DNA of 64,000 nt, taken from Sphingomonas sp. 8AM. GTDB taxonomy: Bacteria; Pseudomonadota; Alphaproteobacteria; Sphingomonadales; Sphingomonadaceae. The stretch spans positions 249,133 to 313,132 of the forward strand of contig NZ_LR733844.1 of the NCBI RefSeq assembly GCF_902506455.1, read 5' to 3'. Both the position numbers and the translations under genes were made by a program. This document shows positions 1-8,519 of this stretch, in pieces. Under the pieces are notes generated by a model that worked only from the letters and a program-made list of their open reading frames with translations, was not told the DNA's origin and did no database searches. The first letter of the stretch is position 1. Every line of letters starts with the position of its first letter.

Positions 1-32
1 TCAGCCATCGCAGGAGCTTAGCAGCCTTTTCC

Positions 33-106
33 TTATCGCGATAATCTTTTCGCTGGACTCTGCGGGTATGCTCTTTTACATACCGCGATACCGATTATCG
101 AGATAA
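33..106 (+). promoter_or_regulatory. Paired palindromic operator candidates upstream of ohr
   Basis: Two 12-bp palindromes of the form TTATCNNGATAA lie in front of ohr: TTATCGCGATAA at 33-44 and TTATCGAGATAA at 95-106, the second ending 11 bp before the ATG. A matching pair this close to a peroxide-responsive gene looks like the binding site of a dimeric repressor that spans or overlaps the promoter. The usual regulator of ohr is the MarR-family protein OhrR, but no regulator gene is inside the window, so its identity is inference. Confidence 0.5.
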
Positions 107-117
107 GGAACCTGCTC

Positions 118-543
118 ATGTCCGTCGATGTCAAATACGCCACCACTGCCTCTGCCACCGGTGGCCGCGACGGCCGCGCACGCAGCGAAGACGGCCGCTT
201 TGAGGTCGCGCTGTCGACGCCGAAGGAACTGGGCGGCGCGGGCGGCGAGGGGAGCAACCCCGAGCAATTGTTCGCCGCCGGCTATTCGGCCTGCTTCCTC
301 GGCGCGCTGAAGGTCGCCGGGCAACAGCTCAAGGTGAAGGTGCCCGCCGAGACCAAGGTCACCGCAACCGTCGGGATCGGTCCGCGTTCGGCTGGCGGGT
401 TCGGCATCACCGCCGACCTCGTCGTCGACCTGCCCGGCGTGGAGGGGGATCAGGCGCAGCAGCTGGTCGACACCGCGCACCAGATCTGTCCCTATTCCAA
501 CGCCACCCGCGGCAATGTCGATGTCGGCCTGACGCTCGCCTGA
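118..543 (+). CDS. ohr: Organic hydroperoxide resistance peroxidase (OsmC/Ohr family)
   Basis: A 141-residue protein of normal Ohr length. Ohr is a thiol peroxidase of the cytoplasm that reduces organic hydroperoxides, using two catalytic cysteines that are recycled by lipoylated proteins. Both cysteines are visible: Cys59 in the segment YSACFLGAL and Cys124 in [13 protein letters not shown], which is the family signature. An arginine-rich N-terminal segment (Arg17, Arg20) fits the active-site arginine loop of the family. The ATG at 118 follows AAGGAA at a good distance. It is followed after 13 bp by the glyoxalase gene on the same strand, so the two may be co-transcribed as a reactive-electrophile and peroxide defence unit. 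Two TTATCNNGATAA palindromes upstream suggest repressor control. Confidence 0.93.
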   Translation: MSVDVKYATTASATGGRDGRARSEDGRFEVALSTPKELGGAGGEGSNPEQLFAAGYSACFLGALKVAGQQLKVKVPAETKVTATVGIGPRSAGGFGITADLVVDLPGVEGDQAQQLVDTAHQICPYSNATRGNVDVGLTLA

Positions 544-556
544 TCCGGAGAACACC

Positions 557-1075
557 ATGCCCCGCACGCCCGGCACCGAAGGGTTCGCGCTCAACCAGAC
601 GATGCTCCGCATCCGCGATCCCCAGCCATCGCTGGCCTTCTACCGTGACGTGCTGGGCATGACCCTGCTCCAGCAGCTCGACTTCGCCGACATGCGCTTC
701 TCGCTCTATTTCCTCGCCTATCTCGGCGAGGGCGAGACGGTGCCCGACGATCCGGCCGAACGCGCGCGCTTCATCTTCGCGCGCGAAACGACGCTGGAGC
801 TGACCCACAATTGGGGCACCGAAAGCGATCCGGCGTTCACCGGCTATCACAGCGGCAACGACGATCCGCGCGGCTTCGGCCATATCGGCATTTCGGTGCC
901 CGACGTCGCGGCGGCCTGCGCGCGGTTCGAGGAACAGGGCGTCCCGTTCAAAAAGCGCCCGCAGGACGGCACGATGAAGGACATCGCCTTCATCACCGAC
1001 CCCGACGGCTACTGGATCGAAATCCTGTCGCCGGCGGGGATGACCGGCTTTCTCGACACGTCGTCCCGGACCTGA
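557..1075 (+). CDS. gloA: Lactoylglutathione lyase (glyoxalase I)
   Basis: A 172-residue vicinal-oxygen-chelate fold protein. Glyoxalase I isomerises the hemithioacetal of methylglyoxal and glutathione to S-lactoylglutathione, the first step of methylglyoxal detoxification. The four expected metal ligands are visible: Gln14 (LNQTMLR), Glu81 (TTLELTHN), His109 (GFGHIGISV) and Glu155 (GYWIEILSP). The Gln first ligand and the inserted loop with the [14 protein letters not shown] segment point to the long, zinc-type (eukaryote-like, Pseudomonas GloA3-like) class rather than the short E. coli type. RBS GGAGA is placed 8-12 bp before the ATG. It sits 13 bp behind ohr, consistent with a small stress operon. 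Confidence 0.93.
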   Translation: MPRTPGTEGFALNQTMLRIRDPQPSLAFYRDVLGMTLLQQLDFADMRFSLYFLAYLGEGETVPDDPAERARFIFARETTLELTHNWGTESDPAFTGYHSGNDDPRGFGHIGISVPDVAAACARFEEQGVPFKKRPQDGTMKDIAFITDPDGYWIEILSPAGMTGFLDTSSRT

Positions 1076-1120
1076 TCCGGGAACGCGCTTCTTCGTCAAA
1101 GCACGACATCGTCACCCGAG

Positions 1121-1145
1121 TCCGTCATTGCGAGCTTGCGCGAGA
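1121..1145. repeat. Half copy of a REP-like intergenic element
   Basis: The sequence starting CCGTCATTGCGAGC matches the first arm of the complete palindromic element at 3628-3706, but no second arm follows. It lies between gloA and the TonB-receptor remnant. Probably a decayed or half copy of a dispersed sphingomonad repeat. Confidence 0.4.
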
Positions 1146-1152
1146 CGCCCGA

Positions 1153-1648
1153 TCAGAACCGCCCGCGCACACCCACGCGGAAGAACCGGCCCAGCGTGTC
1201 GTACAGCGCCGGATTGACGTCCAGCCCGGTATTGGTCTGCGGCGACGGCTCGGGGACAGCTCGCCTCGATGTCGAACCCGCGCGTCTTGATCGAGGCGAG
1301 GTTGAACGCCTGCACGTTGACGAAATTGGGCCCTGCGGTGTTCTGCAGGTTGAACGCGCTGCAGGTGTCGGCATTGCCCTCGCAGCACAGGTTGACGATC
1401 TGCTGCGCCGACAGCGAGGACACGACGTCGTCGATCTTGATGTCGTAATAATCGAACGACAGGCTCAGCCCCGGCAGCCACGACGGCTGCGCCAGCACCG
1501 CGCCCAGTTCGGTGCTGCGCGCGATTTAGGGGCGCAGCGCGGTGTTGACGATCGTGTTCTGGATATTCAGCACCTGCGTGTTGTTGAACGGATCGGTGAC
1601 GTTCGGGACGGCGATACTGGTAACGTTCCCTAACCTGCCCGGCGTCAT
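1153..1648 (-). pseudogene. TonB-dependent receptor, C-terminal remnant (nonsense and frameshift mutations)
   Basis: The minus strand encodes the last ~165 residues of an oligopeptide/siderophore-type TonB receptor beta-barrel. Segments such as NVTDPFNNTQVLNIQNT, STELGAVLAQPSWLPGLSLS, FDYYDIKIDDVV and the terminal aromatic strand RVGVRGRF are typical of the family. It is broken twice: an in-frame TAA lies at about 1525 where the family has a charged residue before IARSTELG, and the reading frame shifts near 1255-1262 between GFDIEAS and NTGLDVNPALYDTLG. The plug domain and most of the barrel are missing; nothing recognisable remains upstream of 1648. This is a non-functional relic of a former uptake gene. 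Confidence 0.8.
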
Positions 1649-1843
1649 ACGTCCCTTGACCATGTTTCATCCACAATCAGCTGTGCGCATCGTCGCCGCG
1701 GGCGCCATATCGTGACGTGGATCTACAAGTGTCGGACAGAGCGGGCACCTACGACCAAAGTCGCGCGGCGCGCCGACAAAGGTCGTAATGGCCAGATGCA
1801 GGCCTTGCGGTCGATAGCGGGGATGGTGCGACGGGGAGGGACG

Positions 1844-2386
1844 ATGGTGGAGCAGGCAGGCGAGACGACAGGCGCGCCGCTGGCAGTGGTGGTGATGGGC
1901 GTCAGCGGGACCGGCAAGTCGACGCTGGGCGCTTTGCTCGCAGGCCATTGGCAGGCGCCGTTCCTCGAAGGCGATACGTACCATTCGGCAGCGAATGTCG
2001 CCAAGATGGAAGCCGGTGCGCCGCTGACCGACGCGGATCGCTGGCCGTGGCTCGACCGGCTCGGCGCGGCGCTGGGTGACGCGGCGCGCGCAGACGGCGT
2101 GGCGGTGGCGGCCTGTTCCGCGCTACGCCACGCGTACCGCGCGCGGCTGGAAGCCGCGGCGGGGATGCCGTTGCACTTCGCCTTCCTCGACACGGCGCGC
2201 GGCGAGATCGCGCGCCGTATGGGCGCGCGCACCGGCCACTACATGCCGCCCAGCCTGCTCGACAGCCAGCTCGCAACGCTCGAACCCCCCACCCCCGATG
2301 AGCGCGCGCTCCGCCTCGACGCCGGTTGCGCGCCGGAGGCGCTGTGCCGCAAGGTACGGGCGTGGGTTGAGACAGGGAAGGCGTAA
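1844..2386 (+). CDS. gntK: Gluconokinase
   Basis: A 180-residue P-loop kinase that phosphorylates gluconate to 6-phosphogluconate, feeding the Entner-Doudoroff or pentose phosphate route. The Walker A motif GVSGTGKS is at about residues 19-26, followed by the family block FLEGDTYHSAANVAKMEAGAPLTDADRWPWL that forms the substrate site. Length matches the family. An upstream in-frame reading extends to 1712, but the ATG at 1844 is preceded by GGGAGGG at the right spacing and gives the usual N-terminus just before the P-loop; 1823 is another possible ATG. It is convergent with a FadR-type regulator that could control sugar-acid use. Confidence 0.9.
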   Translation: MVEQAGETTGAPLAVVVMGVSGTGKSTLGALLAGHWQAPFLEGDTYHSAANVAKMEAGAPLTDADRWPWLDRLGAALGDAARADGVAVAACSALRHAYRARLEAAAGMPLHFAFLDTARGEIARRMGARTGHYMPPSLLDSQLATLEPPTPDERALRLDAGCAPEALCRKVRAWVETGKA

Positions 2387-2465
2387 CCGCAGCCGTCGTC
2401 CGGGGCTCGACCCGGGACCGCGCTTCTTCGATCTTCCAGCCGCTGTGAGTCACCCCCGGATGACG

Positions 2466-3143
2466 TCACGGCATCAACCGCTTTCGCCCCTGCGACAGAT
2501 GCCAGCGCATTGCCAGCGCCGCGCCATCGGCGTCGCGGACGCGGATCGCGTCGACGATCGCGTCATGCTCCTCCATCATCGCGCCGATCACCTGCGGCGC
2601 GCGCGAGCGTGAGATGTCGACCCCGGCGCGCAGGATGTGCATCACGCTGTCGCGCAAATGGTCGAACACCGGCGCGAACGCGGCGTTGCCGGTCGCGGCC
2701 ACGATCGCGAGGTGCAGCGCCCAATCCTCGTCATGCGCCGGCGCGTTCGAGAACAACGCCGCGCGCAACGCCTCCAGCGCCGCCTCGATCGCGTCGAGCT
2801 GCGCCTGCGATCGCCGCAACGCCGCCAGCCGCGCCGCCTCCGCTTCCAGCACGAAGCGCACCTCATAGGTGCCGAGCGTCGCCGCCAGCGCGTCGAGCGG
2901 CATGTGCGTTCCCAGCCGCTCGGATGGTCGCCGCTTGACGTAACTGCCCGCGCCGCGCCGCGCCTCGGTGATCCCGTCGGAGGCGAGCCGCGCCAGCGCC
3001 TCGCGGACGATTGTGCGCGACATGCCGAACATCGCGGCGAGCTGCGCCTCGGAGGGAAGGCGCTCGCCGGTCGTCAGCCCCTCGTCGTTGATGATCCGCA
3101 CGATCGCGGCATAGGCGCGGTCGGCCAGTCGTCCCTCGCTCAC
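2466..3143 (-). CDS. FadR-subfamily GntR transcriptional regulator (FCD domain)
   Basis: A 225-residue regulator. The N-terminal winged helix-turn-helix (about residues 8-75) includes GERLPSEAQLAAMFGMSRTIVREALARL, the GntR signature. The rest is a helical FCD ligand domain with the expected Asp/His-containing segments (EDWALHLAIVAATGN and EEHDAIVDAIRVRD), which usually bind a metal and a carboxylate effector. The start is a GTG at 3143 with GGGAGGGGAG just upstream; a longer open frame reaches 3512 but has no family similarity. Such proteins often repress sugar-acid genes; the convergent gluconokinase and the downstream polysaccharide-active protein suit that, but the actual effector is not known. 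Confidence 0.88.
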   Translation of the reverse strand: MSEGRLADRAYAAIVRIINDEGLTTGERLPSEAQLAAMFGMSRTIVREALARLASDGITEARRGAGSYVKRRPSERLGTHMPLDALAATLGTYEVRFVLEAEAARLAALRRSQAQLDAIEAALEALRAALFSNAPAHDEDWALHLAIVAATGNAAFAPVFDHLRDSVMHILRAGVDISRSRAPQVIGAMMEEHDAIVDAIRVRDADGAALAMRWHLSQGRKRLMP

Positions 3144-3350
3144 CGGCGCTCCCCTCCCGTGCCACGTCGCCGCGAACGTAGCGCGCGCTGCCGACGCTGG
3201 CGAGAGCGACGCCGCCTGTCGGACAACTTTGCGGTGTTGCTTATCGCATGTTGCTTGAAAAGCGCTACCATTTAGGCGCATAAGCGCGAAAGCTGTCCAA
3301 CCGAATCCGCTTGAAAGCGTGACGGTGCGGCGGCGGTACGGGAGGAAGGA

Positions 3351-3605
3351 ATGGAAGTCATCGCTCAGGAGCTGCCGCCGCCGGTCAACGGCGCGATGCT
3401 GGCGCAACTGACCCCGACGCAGCTCAAGGTGATGCGCGGCGTCCATTCGGGGATGCTCAACAAACAGATCGCCTATGACCTTGGCATCGCCGAGGCGACG
3501 GTAAAGGCGCATATGACCGCGCTGATGCGCAAGCTGAACGTCCGCAACCGCACGCAGGTCGCGATCGCGGCGCAGGCGCTGACCGGCGACACAAGCTACG
3601 CCTGA
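3351..3605 (+). CDS. Stand-alone LuxR/GerE-type helix-turn-helix protein
   Basis: An 84-residue protein made almost only of a LuxR C-terminal DNA-binding domain: LTPTQLKVMRGVHSGMLNKQIAYDLGIAEATVKAHMTALMRKL, with the recognition helix TVKAHMTALMRKLNV and the tail NRTQVAIAAQ. There is no receiver, autoinducer-binding or other sensor domain, and the N-terminal ~18 residues are too short for one. RBS GGAGGAAGG is ideally placed before the ATG. It may act as a constitutive regulator, or need a partner. It could also be the surviving end of a response regulator, but the clean RBS argues for a real small gene. Confidence 0.75.
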   Translation: MEVIAQELPPPVNGAMLAQLTPTQLKVMRGVHSGMLNKQIAYDLGIAEATVKAHMTALMRKLNVRNRTQVAIAAQALTGDTSYA

Positions 3606-3627
3606 CGGCGAGCGACGTTAAGTCGAT

Positions 3628-3706
3628 CCGTCATTGCGAGCGTAGCGAAGCAATCCAGGGCGTCCTGGTCCGGCACTGGATTGCTTCGCTACGCTCGCAA
3701 TAACGG
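3628..3706. repeat. REP-like palindromic element between the LuxR-type gene and the lyase-fold gene
   Basis: Two 31-bp arms at 3628-3658 and 3676-3706 are inverted copies with a single mismatch, separated by 17 bp. The arm contains the core CATTGCGAGCGTAGCGAAG. The structure would form a long hairpin in RNA and is typical of dispersed repetitive palindromes of alphaproteobacteria. A half copy is seen at 1121-1145. The rest of the 3606-3963 gap holds no gene that I can support; the region 3740-3900 has short open frames without codon bias or similarity. Confidence 0.8.
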
Positions 3707-3963
3707 ATGAACGGTTTTAACCGGCGCCATCCCGCTACAAGCAAGACCGCTGCGAAACTCACCCCTCATGCCGGACTTGTTCCGGCACCCGCCGTTCCGC
3801 GAACGCATAAGCCGTTCGTGTCGTGGAGCCGGGGGCTCCGGATCAGGTCCGGGGCGACGTTCAAAATCAACGGCTTTGCGTCCCCCGCCTACGACCATCG
3901 TCGCGCATGAAGCATCCCGCTGGTAACGCTAGCAAAAGCGTGAAAACAGACGGGAGATGGGCG

Positions 3964-6900
3964 ATGCGGGCAGGATGGCGGATCGGGGCGGCACTGGCAG
4001 CGGTGCTCGCTACCCCGGCACTGGCCGCGACGGGGATCAAGCCCGCCACGTCGGTCTACCAGACCATGCCCGACGATCCGCGCGCGATCGTCCTCAAGGC
4101 GGTCGGAGACGGCCGCGCCGACGATAGCGTCGCGCTGCAACAGGCGATCGACGCCGCGGCGGCGGGAGGCAACGGCGGCGTGGTGTTCGTCCCATCGGGC
4201 ACCTACCGGATCACGCGCACGATCTTCGTCCGCTCGGCGGTTCGGCTGTTCGGTATCGGCAAGACACGACCGCAGATATTGCTCGGCGACAACACCGCCG
4301 GCTTCGGCAGCGGCGTCGCGGCGATGGTCGCCTTCACCGGCGAGGATCAATATCGCGTCGGCAAGGCGCCGGTCCCGCCGCGCACCAGCGTGCCGTTCGA
4401 CCCCGCGATCTTCGACGCCACCTCCAGCACCTTCTATTCCGCCTTGTCGAACATCGACTTCCGGATCGGTGCCGGCAATGCCGGCGCGGTCGCGGTGCGC
4501 TTCCGCGTCGCGCAGCACGGCTATCTGCGCCATGTCGACTTCCACATCGGCTCGGGGCTGGCCGGCGTCTATCAGGCCGGTAACGAGTTCGAGGATCTGC
4601 GCTTCTACGGTGGCCGCTACGGCATCATGTCCGAGAAAACCTCGCCCGCATGGCAGTTCACGCTCATCGACAGCGAGTTCGCCGGGCAGCGCGACGCCGC
4701 GATCCGCGAGCATGAGGTCGACCTGACGCTCGTCAACGTCGCGATCCGCGATACGCCCGTCGGGATCGAGATCGACCGCGGCTATTCGGATTCGCTGTGG
4801 GGCAAGCAGGTCCGCTTCGAGAAGGTGTCGCAAGCCGCCGTCGTCATTTCGGAGGAGAACAGCGTCTTCACGCAGATCGGCTTCGACGATGCGGTGGCGA
4901 TCGACACGCCGACCTTCGCGCGCTTCCGCGACTCAGGGAAAACCATCGCAGGGAAGGGCGCGCGGTACCGCGTCGCCGACTTTTCGCACGGGCTGAAGCT
5001 GGCCGGGCCCGGCACGATCGGCGAAACCGCTACCGACGTGACGATGACCGCGCTGGCGCGCCTGCCGAAGCGCCCCGCCAACGCGATCCGCGCGCTCCCG
5101 CCGGTCCGCGAATGGGCGAACGCGCACGATCTCGGCGTCAAGGGCGACGACGCCACCGACGACACCGCCGCCCTGCAGCGCGCGATCGACACCCACCGCG
5201 TCGTCTACCTGCCGATTGGCCGCTACCGCGTCACCGATACGATCAAGCTGCGCCCCGACAGCGTCCTGATTGCGCTCCATCCCAGCCTGACGCACGTCTA
5301 TCTGCCCGACGAAACGCCGGCCTTCACCGGCGTCGGCGGCGCGAAGGCGCTGATCGAGAGCGCCAAGGGCGGCAACGCGATCGTCCACGGCCTCGGCCTA
5401 TGGACCGGCGCGATCAACCGCCGCGCCACCGCCTTGCTGTGGAAGGCCGGCGCCGCGTCCGAGGTCAATGACGTCAAGATCCAGGGCGGCGGCGGCACCG
5501 TGCTGACCAAGGGCAGCCCGATCAACCAGAACGACCCGCGCGCGCGCCCCGACGGTCAGTATCCGAGCATCATGGTCACCGACGGCGGCGGCGGGACCTT
5601 CTCGGCGATCTGGTCACCCAACACGCTCGCGTCGTCGGGTTTTCACGTTTCCGACACCAGCACGCCCGGACACGTCTATCAGCTCTCGGCAGAGCATCAT
5701 TGTCGCGCCGAGATCGTTTTGGACGGGGTTAAAAACTGGGAGTTTCTGGCACCGCAGACCGAACAGGAGATCCGCGATGGCGTCAACGCGGTCTCGACCG
5801 AGTTCCACAATTCCAGCGACATCCTGTTCGCCAATTACCACGGCTATCGCGTGACCCGGACGATCAAGCCGATGGATGCGGCGGTCAAGCTGTTCAATTC
5901 AGGTGGCATTCGCTTCCGCAACGTCCATGTGAACGCCGAAAGCGGCTTCGCGAGCTGTGACGCCAAGGGCTGCGGCACCTATCTGCGCGCCAGCAAATTT
6001 CCCTTTGAAAACAGCATCAAGGACATGACCCGCCGTCAGGAGGTCCGCGAACGCGAGTTCGCCAGCCTCGACATCCCGCCCGCACCCGCCACCGCAACTG
6101 TTGACCCAGCAATTCCAGTCACTTCCGGGGTGACCAAGCTCGCGGACGGCTTCTATTCAATCTCCGGCGGTGCGGTGGACGCCAAGGGCAAGCTGTATTT
6201 CGTCGACCGCTTCTTCCAGCGGATTCATGGCTTTACACCGATAGAGGGGCTGACGACCGTCTCCGACGCCCCGCTCGATCCGGTCAACCTCGCGGTTGAC
6301 CGCTCGGGTCGGCTGCTGGTGCAATCCTCCGCCGGCCGCGACGGCAGCGTCTACAGCCTCGACCCTGCCAAGCCCGACGACATTCGCGCGATCGAGCCAA
6401 CGGCGGCTCGCGGCGTCGGAAAAGCGACGAAGCTCCTGCCGGTAAACGTCTGGGCAAATGGCGAGTTCGCGGACCGGATCGATCCGGCGACCTATGACTA
6501 TCCGCCGATCTCGTCTTTCTTTGCCACCGCCCTGGGTGCGGCCAAGCCGCAGGAATATCGCTCGCCCGACGGGTCGCTGGCGCTGCCGGCGTTCCGCGTC
6601 TGGAACCAGGGACCGGACGATCATCGCGGCTGGCGCTGGTCGGACACGCTTGATTCCTATAGCCTTGTCGGCGCGGCGCCGGGAAGTCGCGTGACGCTGA
6701 CCAACGCCTCCGAGAACCTCACCTACAGCGGGCTGGTCGGTGCGAGCGGGCAGGTAACCGATCTCAGGGTCGTCGCTCCACGCGGCGGCGAGAGCGTCGC
6801 GCGCGATGAGGCCGGCAATCTGTATGTCGCGAACGGACAAGTGTTCGTCTACGCCCCGGACGGCTCGCTGACCCGCCGCATCGACGTGCCCGAGCGCCCG

Positions 6901-6981
6901 TTACAACTGCTGCTCGGCGGCGCCGACCGACGGACGCTCTACATCCTCGCGCATCACGCGCTTTACGCGATAGGCCTATGA
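3964..6981 (+). CDS. Secreted double pectate-lyase-3 fold (GH55/GH28-like) protein with propeller-like C-terminus
   Basis: About 1005 residues with a clear Sec signal peptide (MRAGWRIG, then a hydrophobic run ending ALA). Two right-handed beta-helix modules each begin with the Pectate_lyase_3 signature: one near residue 35-60 (VGDGRADDSVALQQAIDAA) and one near 390-410 (VKGDDATDDTAALQRAID). Such paired helices are the architecture of GH55-type exo-glucanases and related polysaccharide enzymes. The last ~270 residues (GAVDAKGKLYFVDRFFQRIHGF, NLAVDRSGRLLV, ARDEAGNLYVANGQVFVY) look like NHL/SMP-30 beta-propeller blades. The ATG at 3964 has GGGAG upstream; an ATG at 3907 is in frame but would place the signal peptide internally. 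Substrate is not clear from sequence; a cell-wall or plant polysaccharide is likely. Confidence 0.75.
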   Translation: MRAGWRIGAALAAVLATPALAATGIKPATSVYQTMPDDPRAIVLKAVGDGRADDSVALQQAIDAAAAGGNGGVVFVPSGTYRITRTIFVRSAVRLFGIGKTRPQILLGDNTAGFGSGVAAMVAFTGEDQYRVGKAPVPPRTSVPFDPAIFDATSSTFYSALSNIDFRIGAGNAGAVAVRFRVAQHGYLRHVDFHIGSGLAGVYQAGNEFEDLRFYGGRYGIMSEKTSPAWQFTLIDSEFAGQRDAAIREHEVDLTLVNVAIRDTPVGIEIDRGYSDSLWGKQVRFEKVSQAAVVISEENSVFTQIGFDDAVAIDTPTFARFRDSGKTIAGKGARYRVADFSHGLKLAGPGTIGETATDVTMTALARLPKRPANAIRALPPVREWANAHDLGVKGDDATDDTAALQRAIDTHRVVYLPIGRYRVTDTIKLRPDSVLIALHPSLTHVYLPDETPAFTGVGGAKALIESAKGGNAIVHGLGLWTGAINRRATALLWKAGAASEVNDVKIQGGGGTVLTKGSPINQNDPRARPDGQYPSIMVTDGGGGTFSAIWSPNTLASSGFHVSDTSTPGHVYQLSAEHHCRAEIVLDGVKNWEFLAPQTEQEIRDGVNAVSTEFHNSSDILFANYHGYRVTRTIKPMDAAVKLFNSGGIRFRNVHVNAESGFASCDAKGCGTYLRASKFPFENSIKDMTRRQEVREREFASLDIPPAPATATVDPAIPVTSGVTKLADGFYSISGGAVDAKGKLYFVDRFFQRIHGFTPIEGLTTVSDAPLDPVNLAVDRSGRLLVQSSAGRDGSVYSLDPAKPDDIRAIEPTAARGVGKATKLLPVNVWANGEFADRIDPATYDYPPISSFFATALGAAKPQEYRSPDGSLALPAFRVWNQGPDDHRGWRWSDTLDSYSLVGAAPGSRVTLTNASENLTYSGLVGASGQVTDLRVVAPRGGESVARDEAGNLYVANGQVFVYAPDGSLTRRIDVPERPLQLLLGGADRRTLYILAHHALYAIGL

Positions 6982-6986
6982 AATCC

Positions 6987-7015
6987 CGTCGTCCCGGCCG
7001 GACGCCGGGACGACG
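6987..7015. terminator. Hairpin between convergent genes
   Basis: A perfect 12-bp inverted repeat (6987-6998 and 7004-7015, arm CGTCGTCCCGGC) with a 5-nt loop directly follows the stop codon at 6981 and precedes the convergent PAP2 gene. No T tract is present, so it may be a bidirectional GC-rich terminator or an RNA-stabilising hairpin. Confidence 0.55.
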
Positions 7016-7021
7016 ACCCGC

Positions 7022-7651
7022 TCAGCTCGGGTGCGCTTCGACCTCGTCCTCCGCCTTCACTTCACGGCGCGTCTCGGCAAAGCGCTCGCCCGCGTCGATC
7101 GCCCAGCCGGCGACGCGCTCCGCCAGCCAGCCGATCACCGCCCCCGCCACCACGTCGCTGCCATAATGCGCACCGCGTGCGACTTGCGCCACACCTGCGG
7201 TGCCAGCTGCGAGCTTCGCGACCGCGCCGATCGCGGGCACTTCGTGCGCGACCGACTGCGCCACCGCCACGGCGCCGGCGGTGTGCCCGGAGGGGAAAGC
7301 ATTGAAATTGGTGTCGTCGGTGCCATGACCCTTGCGCGGCACTGCATCGGTACCCGGAACGTTGGGCCGCGCACGATCAACTCCGGCCTTCAGCACCGTC
7401 TTCAGCCCCGTGGCAAGCAGGTGGCTCGCCACCATCCGCGCACCGCTACGCGCCAGCGCCGGGCGGCGCAGCACCGCACCGATCGCCAGCGTGCCGAGTC
7501 CGAGCGCGAGCAACGGCGGCTCGTCCGTCGCCTTGGCGATCGGCGTCAGTGCGCGCATCGCCCCGGCCGCCGCCAGCGCGCGCAGCGGCGCGGTGGCGTC
7601 ATGCTCGCGTTCGGCGGCGGCGCGCAGCATCTTTTTCTTCTTCTTGCCCAT
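7022..7651 (-). CDS. PAP2-superfamily phosphatase
   Basis: A 209-residue type 2 phosphatidic acid phosphatase-like enzyme that should hydrolyse a lipid or soluble phosphate monoester or pyrophosphate. All three signature motifs are present: K88-x6-R95-P96 (KAGVDRARP), PSGHT at 120-124, and R159xxHxxxD (ARGAHYGSD). Hydrophobic stretches around residues 45-62 and 125-170 suggest membrane association. A poly-lysine start (MGKKKKKML) is unusual. The gene is downstream of, and on the same strand as, the secreted unknown at 7708-8472. Exact substrate unknown; undecaprenyl or phosphatidate-type lipids are possible. Confidence 0.82.
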   Translation of the reverse strand: MGKKKKKMLRAAAEREHDATAPLRALAAAGAMRALTPIAKATDEPPLLALGLGTLAIGAVLRRPALARSGARMVASHLLATGLKTVLKAGVDRARPNVPGTDAVPRKGHGTDDTNFNAFPSGHTAGAVAVAQSVAHEVPAIGAVAKLAAGTAGVAQVARGAHYGSDVVAGAVIGWLAERVAGWAIDAGERFAETRREVKAEDEVEAHPS

Positions 7652-7707
7652 GTCCGCTCCGCTTGAATGTCCGCCTGCCAACGAGCCGCGCGCGCTTTCG
7701 GTCCCGC

Positions 7708-8472
7708 TCAGGACGCCGCGGTATAGGCGACGAACGGCTCGGCGAGCAGCATTCGCCCGTCGCGCCATACCTGCACCCCGCCGCCGCCCTTCGCAGGATC
7801 GACCGAGGCGAGCACGCGATAGACATAGCCGCCGTTCGCGAACTGATAGATGCGCCGCCAGCCGCGCTCCTCGACCAACCGCCCGCCCGTGATCGTCAGC
7901 GAGGCGCGCGTATCCCGTCCACCCCAGGGCTGCTCGATCGCGGGCAGATCGGTGTCGTAATTGTAGCTGCGATAGACGAAGCCGTCGCGCTCGCTGCGCG
8001 TCAGCTGGATCGAGCGCTTCGCGGTCACCCCCAGCACACGCGTCTGTGGCGCGAAGCGGCAAGATGTGGTGTCGCGTCCAGAAGTAACTGAGGTCACGGT
8101 CGGCGTCGTCGCACCGGGCTCGACCATGCCCGGATTGAGCGCATGGATATTGCCGACCTCGCGCCCCGCGGCATTGGTCAGCGGATAATAGATCTGCCCC
8201 ATTCCCGGATCGCCTGCGCCGACCCGCACCTGCACCTGATGGCGCACGAGACCCGGCTTCGACAGGCTGGTCAGCGCCGCGCCGCGCTGCGTATCGGGGG
8301 CGGACAGGATCAGCAAGCGGTCGCGATCGGTCGAGTCGCAGACGAACACCGCCGGAGACCAGCCGCTGTCGCTGTTCAGCATCGAGATCGACCCCTGATT
8401 GGACAGTTGCGACCACGCCGGTACCGCCGCCGCCACGGCGACCAGCGCCACTCCGCTCCACCACGCACGCAT
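7708..8472 (-). CDS. Conserved hypothetical secreted protein
   Basis: A 254-residue protein with a signal peptide (MRAWWSG, hydrophobic core, cleavage after AWSQ or similar). I do not recognise a known family. It has two cysteines, in FVCDSTDRD and TSCRFAPQ, that could form a disulfide, and alternating hydrophobic segments suggesting an all-beta fold (VRHQVQVRVGAGDPG, RASLTITGGRLVEERGWRRIYQF). The ATG at 8472 has GGAGGAAG upstream; a longer frame begins at 8616 but would bury the signal peptide. It is divergent from trmB, with 47 bp between the starts. Confidence 0.6.
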   Translation of the reverse strand: MRAWWSGVALVAVAAAVPAWSQLSNQGSISMLNSDSGWSPAVFVCDSTDRDRLLILSAPDTQRGAALTSLSKPGLVRHQVQVRVGAGDPGMGQIYYPLTNAAGREVGNIHALNPGMVEPGATTPTVTSVTSGRDTTSCRFAPQTRVLGVTAKRSIQLTRSERDGFVYRSYNYDTDLPAIEQPWGGRDTRASLTITGGRLVEERGWRRIYQFANGGYVYRVLASVDPAKGGGGVQVWRDGRMLLAEPFVAYTAAS

Positions 8473-8519
8473 CGCTTCCTCCGTTCCGTTTCGCGCGTCC
8501 GTGCGGTAGGCGCGCCTGC

